Assembly (NCBI GenBank): GCA_010094025.1
Contig: ML991843.1
Location: forward strand, 1-64,000
Direction: 5' to 3'
Source: Viridothelium virens
Lineage: Eukaryota > Ascomycota > Dothideomycetes > Trypetheliales > Trypetheliaceae
DNA: 64,000 bases
Shown: positions 45,459 to 58,897 of the stretch, piece by piece
Numbering within the stretch: the first letter of the stretch is position 1
Layout: each line of letters begins with the position of its first letter
Position numbers and translations under genes: made by a program
Notes under the pieces: model-generated
Database searches by the model: none
Seen by the model: only the letters and a program-made list of their open reading frames with translations
Told to the model about the DNA's origin: nothing

Positions 45459-47809
45459 ATGTCTAATAACCCACCACCGGCCATTGCTCCTTCCAAGTCC
45501 GTCAATACACCTGCACAACTCTCTCCCGCCCACTCTCAGAGCAGTTCTTCCGCCTTTGGCGACCTCTACGGACAACGTCGGACAGGCAGTTCCGGTAGCT
45601 TTGGTGCGGGGGCGAGTTCGAGGCAAGTTGCGACGCCACGGAATAGTCAAGCCTCGCGGAAACAGCATAAAGGATTCAAGAAATCGAGGCTGGCGGATGA
45701 GGATGCTATTGCGGAATCCGTGAGTCGCGCTACGTGTCATAATAGTTATCTTATACTCAAACGAGATATTGCAGGTCGCCATGCGATCAACTAGCAGCCG
45801 CAAGGGTCAAACTTCCATTACTCATTTGATGAACTTCTCTCTTCCTCCGAGGCCACAGTACAACCATCAAAGCTATAGTTATGGACACCGAAACAGTCGC
45901 AGAAACCCAACATGGGGGCTCGGGTCCGGCTATCACGCTGTGGACAAGGCGAGGTATCCATCCCATGAACCACAAGGATGAGCAGTACCTGACATCTTGA
46001 AGATACGTCAATGCCAATTACAGGTTCATAGTCGACCCGCGTGCAGACTACCGCGCTCAACGCGAAGATCCAGATGTTCACCTTGACTGGTCGAATGTCT
46101 TACAGGTTCTCGCTTCGTCTCAATCCCAGGCTACGTCATGTCCTATCTGTTTAGGAAATCCTGTTGCTCCACGTATGGCCAAATGTGGACATGTCTTTTG
46201 CTTACCTTGTCTTATTCGCTACATGCATTCCGACGATTCTGCAAACCCGCCACCCGAGAAAAAAGCAAGATGGAAGAAGTGTCCGATATGTTATGATAGT
46301 ATTTATATTTCCGAGACTCGCCCTACTCGTTTCGTCACTGGACAAGAAGGAGAGGCTCCACGAGAAGGCGACGATGTCAGACTTCGCCTCATTATGCGTC
46401 CAAGCGTCAGAACGCTTGCACTCCCTAGAGATGGAGCTGATACTCTTGCCAAAGAAGATGATATACCTTGGCATTTTGCTGCAGAAGTCATGGATTATGC
46501 AAGAATCATGAAGGGAACCGAGACGTATCTGGTCGCTTGTTACGATGAAGATATTGCAGAATTGCAGAGACAAGAGCATGAGGACGAATTGATGTTCGGT
46601 GAGGATACTCAGTGGACACGGCGTGCTGTTAAAGTGCTCGAAGATTACAAGGAAAAGCTTAAGGACATCGGCAACCCACCCAGCATGCCTGCTAAGCCTG
46701 CCGAACCAAAACCCAAAAAGGCACCAATCCAATTCGACGATGGCCACGCTGACGTACCCGATATGTATTACATACAGCATGCAGCGAGATCAGGTCAAAG
46801 TATCTCCGAACCTTCAGCGGCATCGAAGACCGATGCAATTTTTGCAAGTGCAACAGACGCATCATCTATTACAGAAAGAAACGAACAGGGCCAAGAGAAA
46901 CAAGGACCGAACTCATCTAGAACAACACCAAAAGGATCAAGCGCAATCGCAAGTTCGCTTGCGGAGCTTCGAAACCGACAGCACCACGAGTATCAGCCTT
47001 CCGAATACTTTTTCTATCAAGCATTGATGCATTACTATTTATCACCTCTTGACATTCGTATTTTGAAGGCTGCATTTGGATACTTTTCCTCATTCCCATC
47101 CACTATTCTTCCCCGTGTGGAACATGTCTCCACAGGCCATATCATTGACGATGATCTACGAAAACGCACGAAGTATTTGGCCCACCTCCCGTACGGCTGC
47201 GAGGTTGGCTTTTTGGAATGCGACTGGACAGACGTCGTCGCGCCCGAAATCCTTGAAAAATTTCGGCCAGAAATAGAAAGACGAAGGAAAAGGAATTTTG
47301 ATAAGGAGACAAGGGAAGAGAAAGAAAGGATCAGAGCGGAGAAAGAGGAGGAGGACAAGCGGTATGCTGCTGCGAGGAGGAAACGACCCAGTATTCCAGT
47401 CGATCAATCCTCGATCACTGAATTCCAGCCCTTGGAGAGCTCAGCGTCAACGGATGTCGCTACGTCCAGTGGTGCTGAGATGACATCTTCCACCCCACCA
47501 TGGCATACTGGTCGGGCACAGGGCTCAGCGTTCGCATCGCTTGCGTCACCTTCCACCAGCCCAGAACAGCCACGTACGGTGTGGGGAACCGCGGCCATCA
47601 CACCTGTCTCTCCAGAGCTCGTGGCTCAGCCTCGACAGCCAGACACCGTCGACGATGGTTGGTTGCAGGGATGGGAGAGGGATCTTCTCCATGAAGAAGA
47701 CCTGGTCGCACAGGTGCAGGCGGCATCGCTTTCTACTGGGAAAGGTGGCGGCAAGAAGAAAAAGAATAAGATCACGCTGATGAGTACCACTGCACGAAGG
47801 GGTGCATAA
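45459..47809 (+). CDS. MAG2: RING-finger ubiquitin ligase, Mag2/RNF10 family, 3 exons
   Basis: Model: join(45459..45719,45775..45953,46024..47809), 741 aa. The N-terminus is Ser-rich; exon 2 holds TSITHLMNFSLPPRP, the conserved motif before the RING, and exon 3 opens RFIVDPRADYRAQREDPDVHLDW. The C3HC4 RING is at about 186-243: SCPICLGNP, CGHVFCLPCLIRY, KKCPICYDSIY. Downstream are DIPWHFAAEVMDYARIM, the family block YQPSEYFFYQALMHYYLSPLDIRILK with CEVGFLECDW, and a charged KR/E helix. The tail ends KGGGKKKKNKITLMST. In yeast and humans this family ubiquitinates small-subunit ribosomal proteins in ribosome quality control. It is a housekeeping gene and so marks the left border of the accessory region. 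Confidence 0.92.
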
Positions 47810-48665
47810 TGTGGTCTGTGTCTGATTCGGAAAGTCTTTGGAGCCCTTCCGGGCTGGGCTGTATAAAGTTCGAATAGAATATCAGGGAGATCTACAGATT
47901 CTTCAATATTTTGATGAGCGCTTTGTCGGGCCTCACGAATGGAACTTACTGAGGAACTCCCTCAAACTGAGGAAGTTAAAGCTTTCGACCGTCTCTAACA
48001 CGCTGGTCGCGAGGTCCAGCGTACATATGTTAAAGTACAAGGGTACGCTGGGTTTCAGCACTAGTACTGAATATCCTTATCTCACGCCGTGGTGGGACAA
48101 CTTAGTCCTGCTTGAGTGAACTACCTGGAGAGATGCATGATGCAGTCTAATCCTGATAGATAATGGCCATCAGAGGTGCCAAAAGAAATGTTGTAATTCG
48201 TACATGTAGACTGAACTGCTAAAACCGAGTTGGGGAGCCTATTTGATGAAATTATGGCCACCAAAGTCATTTTCAAAAGAAGACGAGATGGGTTTCAGTC
48301 TCGGCATAAGGCAGTGAAATTTTATGGTTTTATGTGGGAGTGTGTACGGCGAGTTGACCAAGCGCTTATGTATTCTATTCGCATAGAGTACGCATCAATC
48401 TCACATCTTACTACCGGCGACCCGCCAGCAAGATCTTGACCTTGACCCTCTTGCAAACATTCAACGCAAGATTGCAAACGAGCAAAGAATTTTAAATCCA
48501 TGATCTCACGTGAGCGTCACAACCTGGCTTGGACAGCTATTGTGCTCCAACCATGCCTTGGAACGTCGATCGATTTGTAGGGATAAAGACCTATCATCTG
48601 TAATTGATCGAATGTTAGAAAAATTCCCTTCTACAAGCACCTTAGCCCCTAGATTGAATGGAATA
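47810..48665. other. Convergent 3' spacer MAG2 / PKS
   Basis: 856 bases between two stop codons. Only short frames. This is the point where gene content changes from housekeeping to secondary metabolism. Confidence 0.5.
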
Positions 48666-51600
48666 TCAACCGATCTTTCCAGCTTCCTGTCTCAGCTCAG
48701 TACGTTTTGCGACCTGTTCTGCTAGTTCTGCGATACTAATCTGCCCGATGATGTCAAAGACCGCCACATCGGCTTTCCACACCTTAGCAAACCAGTTTCT
48801 TAGTTCGACTGCAAGCAGACTGTCCACACCACACGCATGCAAAGGCTTGGTTGTATCGATCTCTGCCTTCGTCAGTGATAAAGCACGTTCCAACTTCTCC
48901 AGCATGCTCTCAAGGACAATTGCGGCGGCATCAGCTTCTGAAGTTGCCTGAGCAAAGGCCGTTAGAAAATTTGCAGAGCCTGGGTTCTGGCCTGTCGGCA
49001 GAGCCAAATCACCATCTCCTTCGGTGCTGTGCTTCAATAGTCTGAACATCGGGCGATCCATCCACTGAGGAGGATCCAAGCCGCGGCTTCTAAATTGCGA
49101 TGCGGTAACCAGGCCGATGATGGGCTGGACTTGCCAATTCTCCAGGTCATGCTCTGCTACACCCGGGTTGCAATAGTATTCAAGCAATGCGTGGAACTCG
49201 TCTTCGCCGATAGCCGCCAAGTCAGCTGCAGCTTCCTTACCTTGGGTGTACTTCGCATTCTCGGCCACAACACCGATATCACGCATCCATCCGAGATCGA
49301 TCGATGTCGCTTGAAGACCATGCGCGCGACGGTACCAAGCTAGTGAGTCTTGATAAGTATTTCCCGCCGCATAATTAGCTTGACCAGGTGATCCGGCAAT
49401 GCCAGCCACTGAGGAAAGCATGATAAAGAAGTCCAGATTGGCGGGAAGCAGAGAGTGTAGATTCCATGTACTATGTACTTTGGATTCGATAGTGGCCTGC
49501 CAGTCGGTGAATGTCATGTTGCTAAAAATTGAATCTTTCAATACCATGGTCGCCTGGATACAACCCTTTATAGGAGGCATGTTGTCGTAGCTTTGGAGAG
49601 CCTTTGACAACGAATCGGCCGACGAAACATCGCATCTTGGAACTTCGACCCGAACGCCATTACGTCTCAGTTCGTCGACCATCCGCAGAGCCGCCTCAGA
49701 CTTCGGACCTGATCGTGAGAGGAGAATAAGATTCTTAGCGCCCTTCGTGGCCATCCACCGTGCCGTACTTCTGCCAAGGCCCCCAAGACCGCCGGCAATG
49801 ATATACGTGCACTGAGCATCGAAGCTATACGATGATTTATATGAAAGGCACATTGGGACGATGTCTGTAGGGTTGACGTTCAGTACAATCTTTCCTGTGC
49901 TTTTACCTCCCTGCATAAACCTGAACGCAGATTCGAGCTCCGAAATGGGAAACTCGTGCAAGGGAGATGCAATTCGTAACTTTCCAGAGCGGGCAAGATC
50001 AAGAATTGCCAGTAAAGACTTCCGTACCTGTACTTGTCGATGGATAGTCATGTGGTCGACTGCGATGGCAGAGAAAGAGACATTCTTGGCAAAATGTGTC
50101 ATTGGAAGTTTCGAATTTCCCTCCACGTCAGTTTTCCCCAGTTCAACAAAACGTCCATAGGGTGCGATACATTCCCATGACGCAAAAAGACTCTCGCCGG
50201 ATAACGAGTTCAGCACAACATCCACCCCGCGCTCGTTTGTCGAGCGCATGATCTCATCTGCGAATGAAGTATTTCTGCTATAGAACACCCGATTTTCTGG
50301 AATACCGTAGAGTTCGGTAACGAGCTTCTGTTTCTCTTGCGAACCGACTGTCACAAATAGGTTAGCACCGATAGCCTGGGCGATCTGAATAGCCATCTGT
50401 CCAGTCCCTCCTGCCCCAGAATGAATTAATATGGATTCTTCCTTCTGGAGATTAGCAACTGTGACTAGGGAATGGAATGCGGTCACGCCGGTAACGGGGA
50501 GAGATGCCGCATGAGCGAACGGCATATCATCTGGAATCTTCGCAGCCAGAAGTTGATTACAACGTGCAAATGTATTGACGCATCCCAATATGGCTGCGCA
50601 GACTCGATCCCCAGGTTGCATAAGACTGCAATTGGCCCCCACGCGAGTGACAATGCCCGCGCACTCGCAACCCACTGTACTTGCATGGTGTCTACCCAAA
50701 ATGACGACCAGGTCGCGGAAATTGACACCAACAGCCTTCACTTCAATCTCAACCTCGTCGGGATGCAGGTGCGTCACATGCTCCAGATCTTCGACGAATT
50801 GTAGCGCTTCCAGTGAGCCTGGATTCATGATTTTAAGGGCGAGAGGCGGCCCTTTCTGAAATTCCTGACTTGTGTTTGTGGCCGTATTTATCACGTGGAT
50901 CTGTCGATTTAGCGATGTCGCTTCGATGACTCTGTTGATGTACAGAAGCCCCCCTTTTTCGGCATACTCGAGCTCTCGCTCGCCATTTGCATAGACTGAA
51001 TCCATCACTTTGTGTATCTGCTTTCCTATCCGTTCAGGAATGCCACTTTCTTCCAAGGCCATCGTGACAAATTGGAGATTGCTGTCCTCGGTGTGCAAGA
51101 CGCGGGCGAGACCATCAACAAGACTGGCTTGTGGACTCCTAAAGGCCGCACCAGCACCCATACTAGCCCACACAATGCGTCGTGCAGAGCCCAGTAGCTT
51201 CTGCATTGCATGGAAGCGATGACTGGTCATCTCGTACAGATACTTTCCGTCGAGTTCAACCAGAACAACAAGCAAGTCGGTCTGGTATGGTAAGCCCGTC
51301 TCTACATCGCTCATAGAAACTACCTCGCATTCCGCAGTCCCAAAAGTTGGACGAGAGCAGACGCTGTCTGCTACAGCTCGCTCTAGGGGACTATCAGGGG
51401 ATATCGCCAGGGATATTCTCCGAAGGCTGCAGCTTGCTTCCATTTGGTTAGAAGCCGTGGCTATCATGACACTGTTCTCATGGCAAATTTCGTCTTGGTA
51501 GTCCGGCAGAGCAAAGTCTACGCCAGAGAATCCATTTTCCTTTAAGAGTTCGTGCCATTGAGTCTTCGAAATGCAAGGGCTATCTTGTCGGAAACTCTCA

Positions 51601-54600
51601 GTGCTCAGCCACCAACCTGGTAGGGTACCAAATGCTAGACCGTTGCGAAGAATTTCTGGTCGCGTTATTTCAAGGAGAATGAGCTTTCCACTAGGCTTCA
51701 AAAGCTTTCGCACATTTCGAATGGTCATACGCAGGTCTCGTGTTGCGTGGAGAACCCACGCAGCGATAATCAGATCGTAAGAGCCTTCAGAGAAACCTTG
51801 ATTTTCCGGATTTTGCTCGATATCAAGAGTCTTGAAGCTCATCTTGCTTCCTGCGTATCTGAACTTTTCTCTTGCTTGACTGAAGAATGACTCCGATATA
51901 TCCGTGTACTCGTAATTTGAGTAGCGAACCTGACCGATCTTGGATTCGACATCCGCAAGAGCGCCGAGGACATAGGGAGTGAATGAACCTGTTCCAGCGC
52001 CTATCTCTAGGATCTTCATGTTTGGGACTTTGTGAGCGAGCACATCAACGAATACTGCTAGTTGCTTGCAGCTTGCGATTCTATCGCAAACCTGTTTGTA
52101 ATGCTCTTCGACGAGGCCGCTTTGGAACATGACCTCTAGCGGATCTGCTTGGTCTTGGACAATAGCCTCAAGCTTTTTGCAGACAGCCACCAAGAAGGCA
52201 CCCTCGGCATTAGCTTGTTCAACATCGTGAATCATAGCTTGCATTAACTTTTCGTCCCGTAGTTGCGTCTCCCATTCCTTTCGCATGCCCGGTAGCTGGC
52301 CAGTTTCAAACTTCTTAGCCTGTAGGCATAGCCAGTGGACATACTTCTGGATATGAGGCTTAGAAGTAGTGGTCTTCATTGTCTTGATTGCCTCAAGTGT
52401 TCTTAAGGTAAAGTAGAGAAGGACCAGGCCAAGACTCTCATAAAAATCTGACAGCGTCTGACTATTAGTTGAATTATCGCGGCAAAACTCAACTACCTCA
52501 CTAGATGTCATGAGATCAAAGTCGGGCTTCCAAGTCATTTCGAAGCAAATAGGCCTTGGGTGCGCACTGCCAACGGTAGCATTCCCGGAGACTGATGTTG
52601 TCTCCATATTACACATAACCATTTTCAAGTGGCCGTCTGCATCTAGTGCAAACACGGAGGAGTCGGTGGCTCGAAGCCCTTTCAAGTTCGATATCGCATA
52701 GGCATTGAGCTTATCAACCTCGGGATATGTGAGCCCACTACTCGATATCCACGCCTTACGAATCCGAGTTACCGCTGCACCATTGAAGAGTGCCTTGGTG
52801 GCACCTCTTGTAAGGGCCACCCACATTAGTTGTCCTGCTGCGTCGAGGATTGTTGGGTGTACAATGTGAGATTGTCTGTCGTGAGAAGATTGTTGTGCTG
52901 TCCATTGGAAGGTCTTGAGCTTCCCGATGGCTCCATATTCACCATCCCACGCTGTATCTTCTAGAGCTTGGAACGACGACCCATACTTTAGACCGTTCAA
53001 AGCCAATTGCTCGTACAACTTCTCCAGAGGTACTCTCCTTGTACAAATTTTGCTGGCATTTTGATACATCCTCTGATAGTACGGTATGTATGGCTCTCTT
53101 CCCTGTGCACGAAGTAGGTCAATTCTTGCGCCTTCATAAAGAACTCTAACTAGACCTCGACAAGTCTCTTTCCATTCATCAGTCCTCCACACGTGTATGC
53201 GATACTCGCAAGTAAATGAGTCCCTCTCAGGCGTATCTGGAAGAGGATGCATAAATAGCTGTACTTCAGTTCTACTTGTATCATTCAATTGTATGGGGCT
53301 GCTGAACACGGCGTCTTTGATTTCATAGCCAGAAATGGTCCTGCGTGGATCTGATAGCTGCTTCGCTCCTTCAAGGGCCATCACTACCATACCAGTTGCC
53401 GGATAGAGTATTTTTTCATTGACTTTGTGGTCGCAAATCCAGGGCGTTTCATTGATGTCGAAAAACTTCCGCCATCTCGGCTCCAGCGGATTCCAATCAG
53501 GAACAGGGGTGCCAAGAAGCTCCAAACGCTGGTTGGTTCGTAGCCGGGTATGCTTGCTTATCAGACTCTCATGCCAATAACTTCTGGAGTGATTGAAGGG
53601 GTAATCTGGTAGATCTGGCACAATCGATATAGTTTCTCTGAGATTCCGCGGTACCTGGTTAACTTTGTCCAGCGAGATCGAATATCCCAGGGAGTACATT
53701 TGTCCCAGGAGTCTCAGAAATGTGTCAGAGCTAGGTGCATAGCGTGATAGACAAGACAAATATGTAATAGATGCTCTCGGCCTTTCTCTTGCCAAAAAAC
53801 TGCTAATTGGCCGACGCAACGCTGAGTGCGGTCCGATTTCTATCAAATCATGTATCTGAATTTCCTTGGCAGCGCCCAGCCTTCGTGATTTCTTTGTTGA
53901 AGTTGCCAACTGTTGCAGTGCGGGAAGAAACTTTACCTGCTGATTCATATTACAAACCCAGTATTTCGCGGTTCTGAGCACAGATAGATCGCGCACAGTC
54001 TCCCCGGTCACGGTTGATATCATTGTTGGACGATCAAGGTCCTCTGGTGCTTCAGATACGAGTTCACCCAGCAAAGTGCCGTATTGGTCAGATATTTGCT
54101 GCATGCGCGGAGAGTGATATGCTAGACCGGTCCTAAGTTTTCGGACGGATATGCCTTGTGTGGAGAATTTGGCAGTGAGATCATCGACAACAACTTCGTC
54201 CCCCGAGATTGTCACATTCGTTGGGCTATTGACACAGGCGAGAAAAAGTTCAGGCCCACTCAATGGATGCTCCACTCGTGATAGCAACTCGGTAGCCTCC
54301 TTTTCTGACATGTCGACGGAGATCATAGCTCCTGAACGTGAATCTGTGGCTTTCAGCTTGCTTGCCAGTTTCCCACGATGATACGCAACTCTACAAGCAG
54401 ACGTGATTGAAAGGGCGCCTGCAGCATAAGCTGCTGCAATCTCTCCTGATGAGTGTCCGATGACAACAGAAGGCGCAAGGCTAAAGCTTTTTAGAAGTTC
54501 GAGTAGTGAGATTTCCAAGGCAGTAGTAAGTGGCTGACTGAGTTCTGGTTCATTTATACGATCTGACGTTGATGGACGAGATAGCTCCTCCAGGATGGAC

Positions 54601-56703
54601 CATTCGCACCCAAGATACTGGAGTTCTTCTTCAAAGCGCAATATTGAACGTTTGAACACTGGATATACCATAAGCTCCAACCCCATACCATTGTATTGGG
54701 CTCCTTGCCCCGTGAAAACAAAGCCTACGTTCCGGTTCTCTGCCGATTTGCAGGGCAAAGATACGATTTTGCCCAAATTTCGGAGATCGACGATGTTTCT
54801 GACAATAGCAAAGCTGATCCACTGGAACTTACTCCGTCGGGAAGCGAGTGTATACGCCAGTTGCTGCATCAGTCTATTTCCGACATTTCTGTCTTGGTAC
54901 GAATATGAGCGAAAGTAGCTCTCCCATTTTTCTATCGTCCGCTTGACACTAGCTTCGTCATATGCAGACCAGACAAATAGTTTCGCAGTATCTTCAATAC
55001 TCTCTAGGTCGTTCTGTATGCCAGTTGTTATCTGTAGGCCATTGAGATCTTTAACAGCGATGTCATCACACGGCTGTTTACTTGGGGGACACCAGTGATC
55101 ATGTTGTTGTCTTGCTTCCAATAGGATGAGGTCGATCTGATCTTGTGTTGGGGGTTTGTTCACGCTGCGATGACTTGCGAAGAGCCCTAGATCTTGTAGG
55201 AAATGATATGCATCATCTAAGATTACATGTGAGTTTGAGCCTCCGAACCCGAAGGAATTAACTGATACTCTTCTTACGCCAGCCGTTGGCCAGGGTATCG
55301 CCTTTGTAGGGAACTTGAGGTGGAAAAACTCTGCATCGATCGCCGGATTTACTTGTTCGAAATTTGCATTGGGTGGAATGATACCGTTTTCGAGTACCAT
55401 TATTGTCTTGATAAGTCCTGCAATACCACTACCACCCTCTAAATGACCAATGTTAGACTTCACGGCGCCAATGTACAGGGGATCATCAGCTGATCGAGTG
55501 TTTCGAAAGACAGAGCCGAGTGCCTCGGCTTCAATTGGGTCACCAATAGCTGTGCCAGTCCCATGCGCTTCAAAGTATCGAGTAGGGAAACAGTCGAGGC
55601 CTGCTTTGTGATAGGTCGCGCGTATTAGTGCTGACTGTGCCTGTTTGCTTGGCTGCGTTACACCTGGGGTATGACCATCTTGATTTGATCCAGTAGCTCT
55701 TATAATGGCTCGGACTGTGTCACCGTCGTTAATGGCATCGTGCAACCGTTTGAGTAAGACCACTCCAAAACCTTCACCTCTTGCATATCCATTTGCTCTA
55801 TGGTCAAAACTATAGCATCTTCCATGCGGAGAAAGCATGCTCATATTCATTAGCGAAAGTACCGGTTCAGCGGCGATAATGGTACTACTGCCTGTCACAA
55901 TAGCCTTAGCCTCATTAGTATAGATAAAGAGCGACATGAGCTAGGGTAGCCAACCATATCTGTACACCGAGTGCGTAAGCCTTGTACAGCTATATCAAGG
56001 GCCATCAAGCTGCTAGAACAAGCAGAATCCATGGTGATGCTGGGGCCAAGCAGGTTGAAAAACCAGCTGATCCGATTGGAGATCATGTTGGCAGAGACGC
56101 CAGTGGCTGCATACTGCGGGAGGGCATCGACGTCCCCAGTGACTAAGTGCTTGTAATCGTCTGCCATGGATCCACTGTATACACCAGTTTTGGTACCATT
56201 CACTCTTTCCATCGGAATACCAGCTAGATAATATTAGCGAAAGGATGCGATAAGAAGCCCAAATCGCCTACCATTCTCAAGCGCATGATACGTAGTCTCC
56301 AGCAGGATTCTTTGCTGCGGATCCATTGCCATGGCCTCTTTGGCCGATATTCCAAAAAATTGGGCATCAAAAACCCCAAGATCTTCTTTAACGAAATGAG
56401 CGCCCGGTACATAAGCCTAGACTGCAGGTTAGCGTTGGTTGCTTGTCTCACTTTGCATGAGTGATAGACACCCCGGTATATGTTGACCTTTTCTGGGCGG
56501 TGATCATCGCGGTGATAAAAGGCATCAAGACTGAGGCGATCTTTGGGCCATTCGGTCATGGCAGTTTTCTTTTCCAGAAGCATTCGCCAAAAGCAGGACG
56601 GAGAGTGACCATCTTGTGGATACTTGAGCGAAAATCCAATCACGGCGATGGCATCCGTCTCCCTGGGAGCATTGACTGCACCATTCAGCTTCACCTTCAT
56701 CAT
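48666..56703 (-). CDS. Highly reducing polyketide synthase, KS-AT-DH-MT-ER-KR-ACP, 4 exons
   Basis: Model: complement(join(48666..55904,55955..56223,56272..56416,56488..56703)), 2622 aa. KS 14-445: C189 in DSACSSS, H324 in EAHGTGT, a second His in [10 protein letters not shown] about 605-905: [10 protein letters not shown] and GHSSGE (Ser near 695). DH about 1006-1325: H1037 in [11 protein letters not shown] and Asp in [10 protein letters not shown]; the usual Gly of HxxxGxxxxP is Glu. [13 protein letters not shown] near 1511. ER about 1905-2215: [14 protein letters not shown] about 2245-2420: GGLGGLGRS, Tyr in ANYAAGN. ACP: GVDSL near 2574. No thioesterase, reductase or condensation domain follows. 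Introns 2 and 3 rebuild [14 protein letters not shown] and CTDM|AIVTG. Intron 1 is uncertain: a weak donor (GTCAAC, 56487) gives [16 protein letters not shown] with family spacing, while GTGAGA at 56451 would make a 35-nt intron and an extra 12 residues. Product unknown. Confidence 0.93.
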
Positions 56704-57991
56704 GGGTGGTCATGCACTTGAAGTTCGTCCCTGTTGCTTGGATTCCAACAGGATACAGACTTTACATGGGTCAAGAAAGAAGTCTCGTTGGTCTGAGAAG
56801 GGACAGCAGCAAGGACTTTGCAGGACTTTGCCTAAGCACCCAATGGCAAGTCTCACTGCGACAAGCGGTATGATTTACTAGTCAACAATTACTACCCATC
56901 CCGGCAGCTCCTATCAAGTTCAAAGCAGGGAAGCGATTTGCCTACCAGTTGGTGATATCAGGGATGCAAGCTGAGGCTGAAATCGTCATAAAGAGGAAAC
57001 TCGAATCGAGCTGTAGGCTGTGAAGAGGGACAAAGAGACGATACAGAGGTGGTGAGATTCTGCAGAGGCTACTTGCCGCAACGGGCCGGAAGCAGGCGAA
57101 GCTGATGCTGGAATTTGAAAGACGGGAACTGCAGGAGCTGAGGTAGAACAGTATAGTATCGGTATGTGAGGCTGGGATCGGTGATGTTTTGGGTAGTCCA
57201 GAGCCCTTTAATACGTGCTGCATGTTCGGGTGGGCGGGTCTGATCTGAATTTCCGGGACAGCACATCGTCCTTGATGGGCTCATCTGCGTTGTCATTGGG
57301 TGACCGTGAATTCTTCGTCCGCGACGCTGGATAGCTGTTCCGTTGTCGTGTTCGATGTCGTGCAGCGGCTCCGAGCCGTTCTGTGCCACACCAATGCATC
57401 TCTCGCTAGCTGAGCTACTCCGTAGATTGCTAAGTAGATCATGATTTGCTAGCTAGAGTGGCCACCTCAATGATGGGACTTTGCCAGAGGCGCCAAGAGA
57501 CTCGATCAGGCCGGCATCTGAAAAGCTCTGCAAGTCATTGGGTGGCAACCATCTCCTCGAAGCGGTCTTCGATGCTGATGAGCTGCCTAGTCGCCCTTGA
57601 GATTGCCGTGAGCCATGATTTGCCCAGTCAAACGGAAGTGGAGATGAAATAAGGCAGTGTTCCTTGAAAAAGAAATATGCCAGGGGCGTCCAAGCGCCTC
57701 ATGTCAGATGCCGAACACTCCCCCTGTCAGAGGACAAAACCAAGCACCCCGCATACTCTGCCTGCATAATACTTCCAAACGAGATACACTGCAAATGAGC
57801 TCCAGACTGCTAGAAACTGTTATGTAGCTTTCTACCAGAAGAGCGAACACGCGCTACACTGATGTTGTTCATGAAGTACATCCAATCAACATAGCCTCGG
57901 AGGTGGTGTTTACCACATCTCACGCGCGCTCGGATCCCTTCATGTAGATCCTTACGCCCTGTAGTTATTAGTTCATTTTCCCTTCGCCCTC

Positions 57992-58044
57992 ACCTAGATA
58001 GGGAGGTCTATATAGCAGCCTGCACCTCGGGCGACCTAGATAGG
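57992..58044 (+). promoter_or_regulatory. TATA-like element flanked by two copies of ACCTAGATAGG
   Basis: ACCTAGATAGG occurs exactly at 57992-58002 and 58034-58044, 42 bases apart. TCTATATAG lies between them (58008-58016). About 100 bases downstream is an ATG with a 42-codon frame. This is pattern evidence only. Confidence 0.3.
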
Positions 58045-58117
58045 TCAATTGAGTTCTTTCCTCCGATTCAGTTGTTTGTTACAACATCATACACCGAGTA
58101 AGAGTCTTACATATAAA

Positions 58118-58246
58118 ATGTCTCTTGCAGGGTATCGTACTTCTGCCGTGCTCCGTACCCCCGTGCCCCCGATGCAGTACAATTTCACAATGATGCGGGT
58201 TCCGGTCCTTCCGTCATCCGTACAAATCAGAACCGGCTCCGAGTAA
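58118..58246 (+). CDS. Small open frame downstream of a TATA-like element (doubtful)
   Basis: 42 codons from ATG 58118 (MSLAGYRTSAVLRTP, ending QIRTGSE). No family is recognised, and there is no signal peptide or clear domain. The only support is the promoter-like block at 57992-58044, in which a TATA-like box sits about 100 bases before the ATG, and an AAA before the ATG. It could be chance, the first exon of a gene I cannot follow, or a remnant of a lost cluster gene. Confidence 0.15.
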   Translation: MSLAGYRTSAVLRTPVPPMQYNFTMMRVPVLPSSVQIRTGSE

Positions 58247-58897
58247 ATATGTGTGCCAAAGTTATTGAAATGTTCTTTGCAACCTGGTGTGTAAGAGAGG
58301 ATTAATTTCGTAATTGACCTGTCGCGAGGCCGTCCAGTAAGAGCCGCAAAGATCAAACAAATTAAGAATGACAGGCAGCAAGTCCTTGATTGAACCCCTG
58401 GGTACGGTAGAGTATCACGAGGAAGCAAAGCCACATCAATTGCGCAAAGCAATGTCTTAATCTCCACTCAAGTCCATGCTTCTGCATGCACTGGAGTAAA
58501 GGCGCACTGGCAATGACATGACAGTCTTATAGTGATGGCCTAATATTTGTAGCCTTGAAGGGGAATTGACTAATTTTTAATTAAGAAAGACCCTCATTTT
58601 AGGATCTGGTCCACTTCGTTCTTAAAGGAATCGAGAGAAAACGATGACCTTCAGCAGAATTAAGTCATACGTTCACCGACTCATAGAATCACGAAGGTAA
58701 TCTAACATAAGAGAACCCGAACGAACCAGTGACTTCTCTGCTAGTTTCTTTGGACCATATGCCAAGAGTGGGGTCTATTGTGATCCGGCACGAAGATATG
58801 AACGTTACATAGAAGACACTTCAGTGTCCTATTACTGAGCCCGCTACGCTTGTCGTTCGCTTGAGCTATTGTCTCTCTTGAACTTCATGATGCGCCT

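Larger units (their letters stand above)
56704..58897. other. Large intergenic region, PKS promoter side
   Basis: 2.2 kb. Near the PKS, CGGCTCCGAGCCG at 57366-57378 is an almost perfect inverted repeat of the CGG...CCG type bound by Zn(II)2Cys6 regulators. A second plus-strand promoter-like block lies at 57992-58120. Minus-strand frames at 57069-57399 have no motif. AT-rich between 58500 and 58620. Confidence 0.45.

Noticed and set aside
57069-57399. Minus-strand frames upstream of the PKS
   Set aside because: Considered as the first exon of a regulator, but no zinc-cluster or other motif and no convincing next exon.
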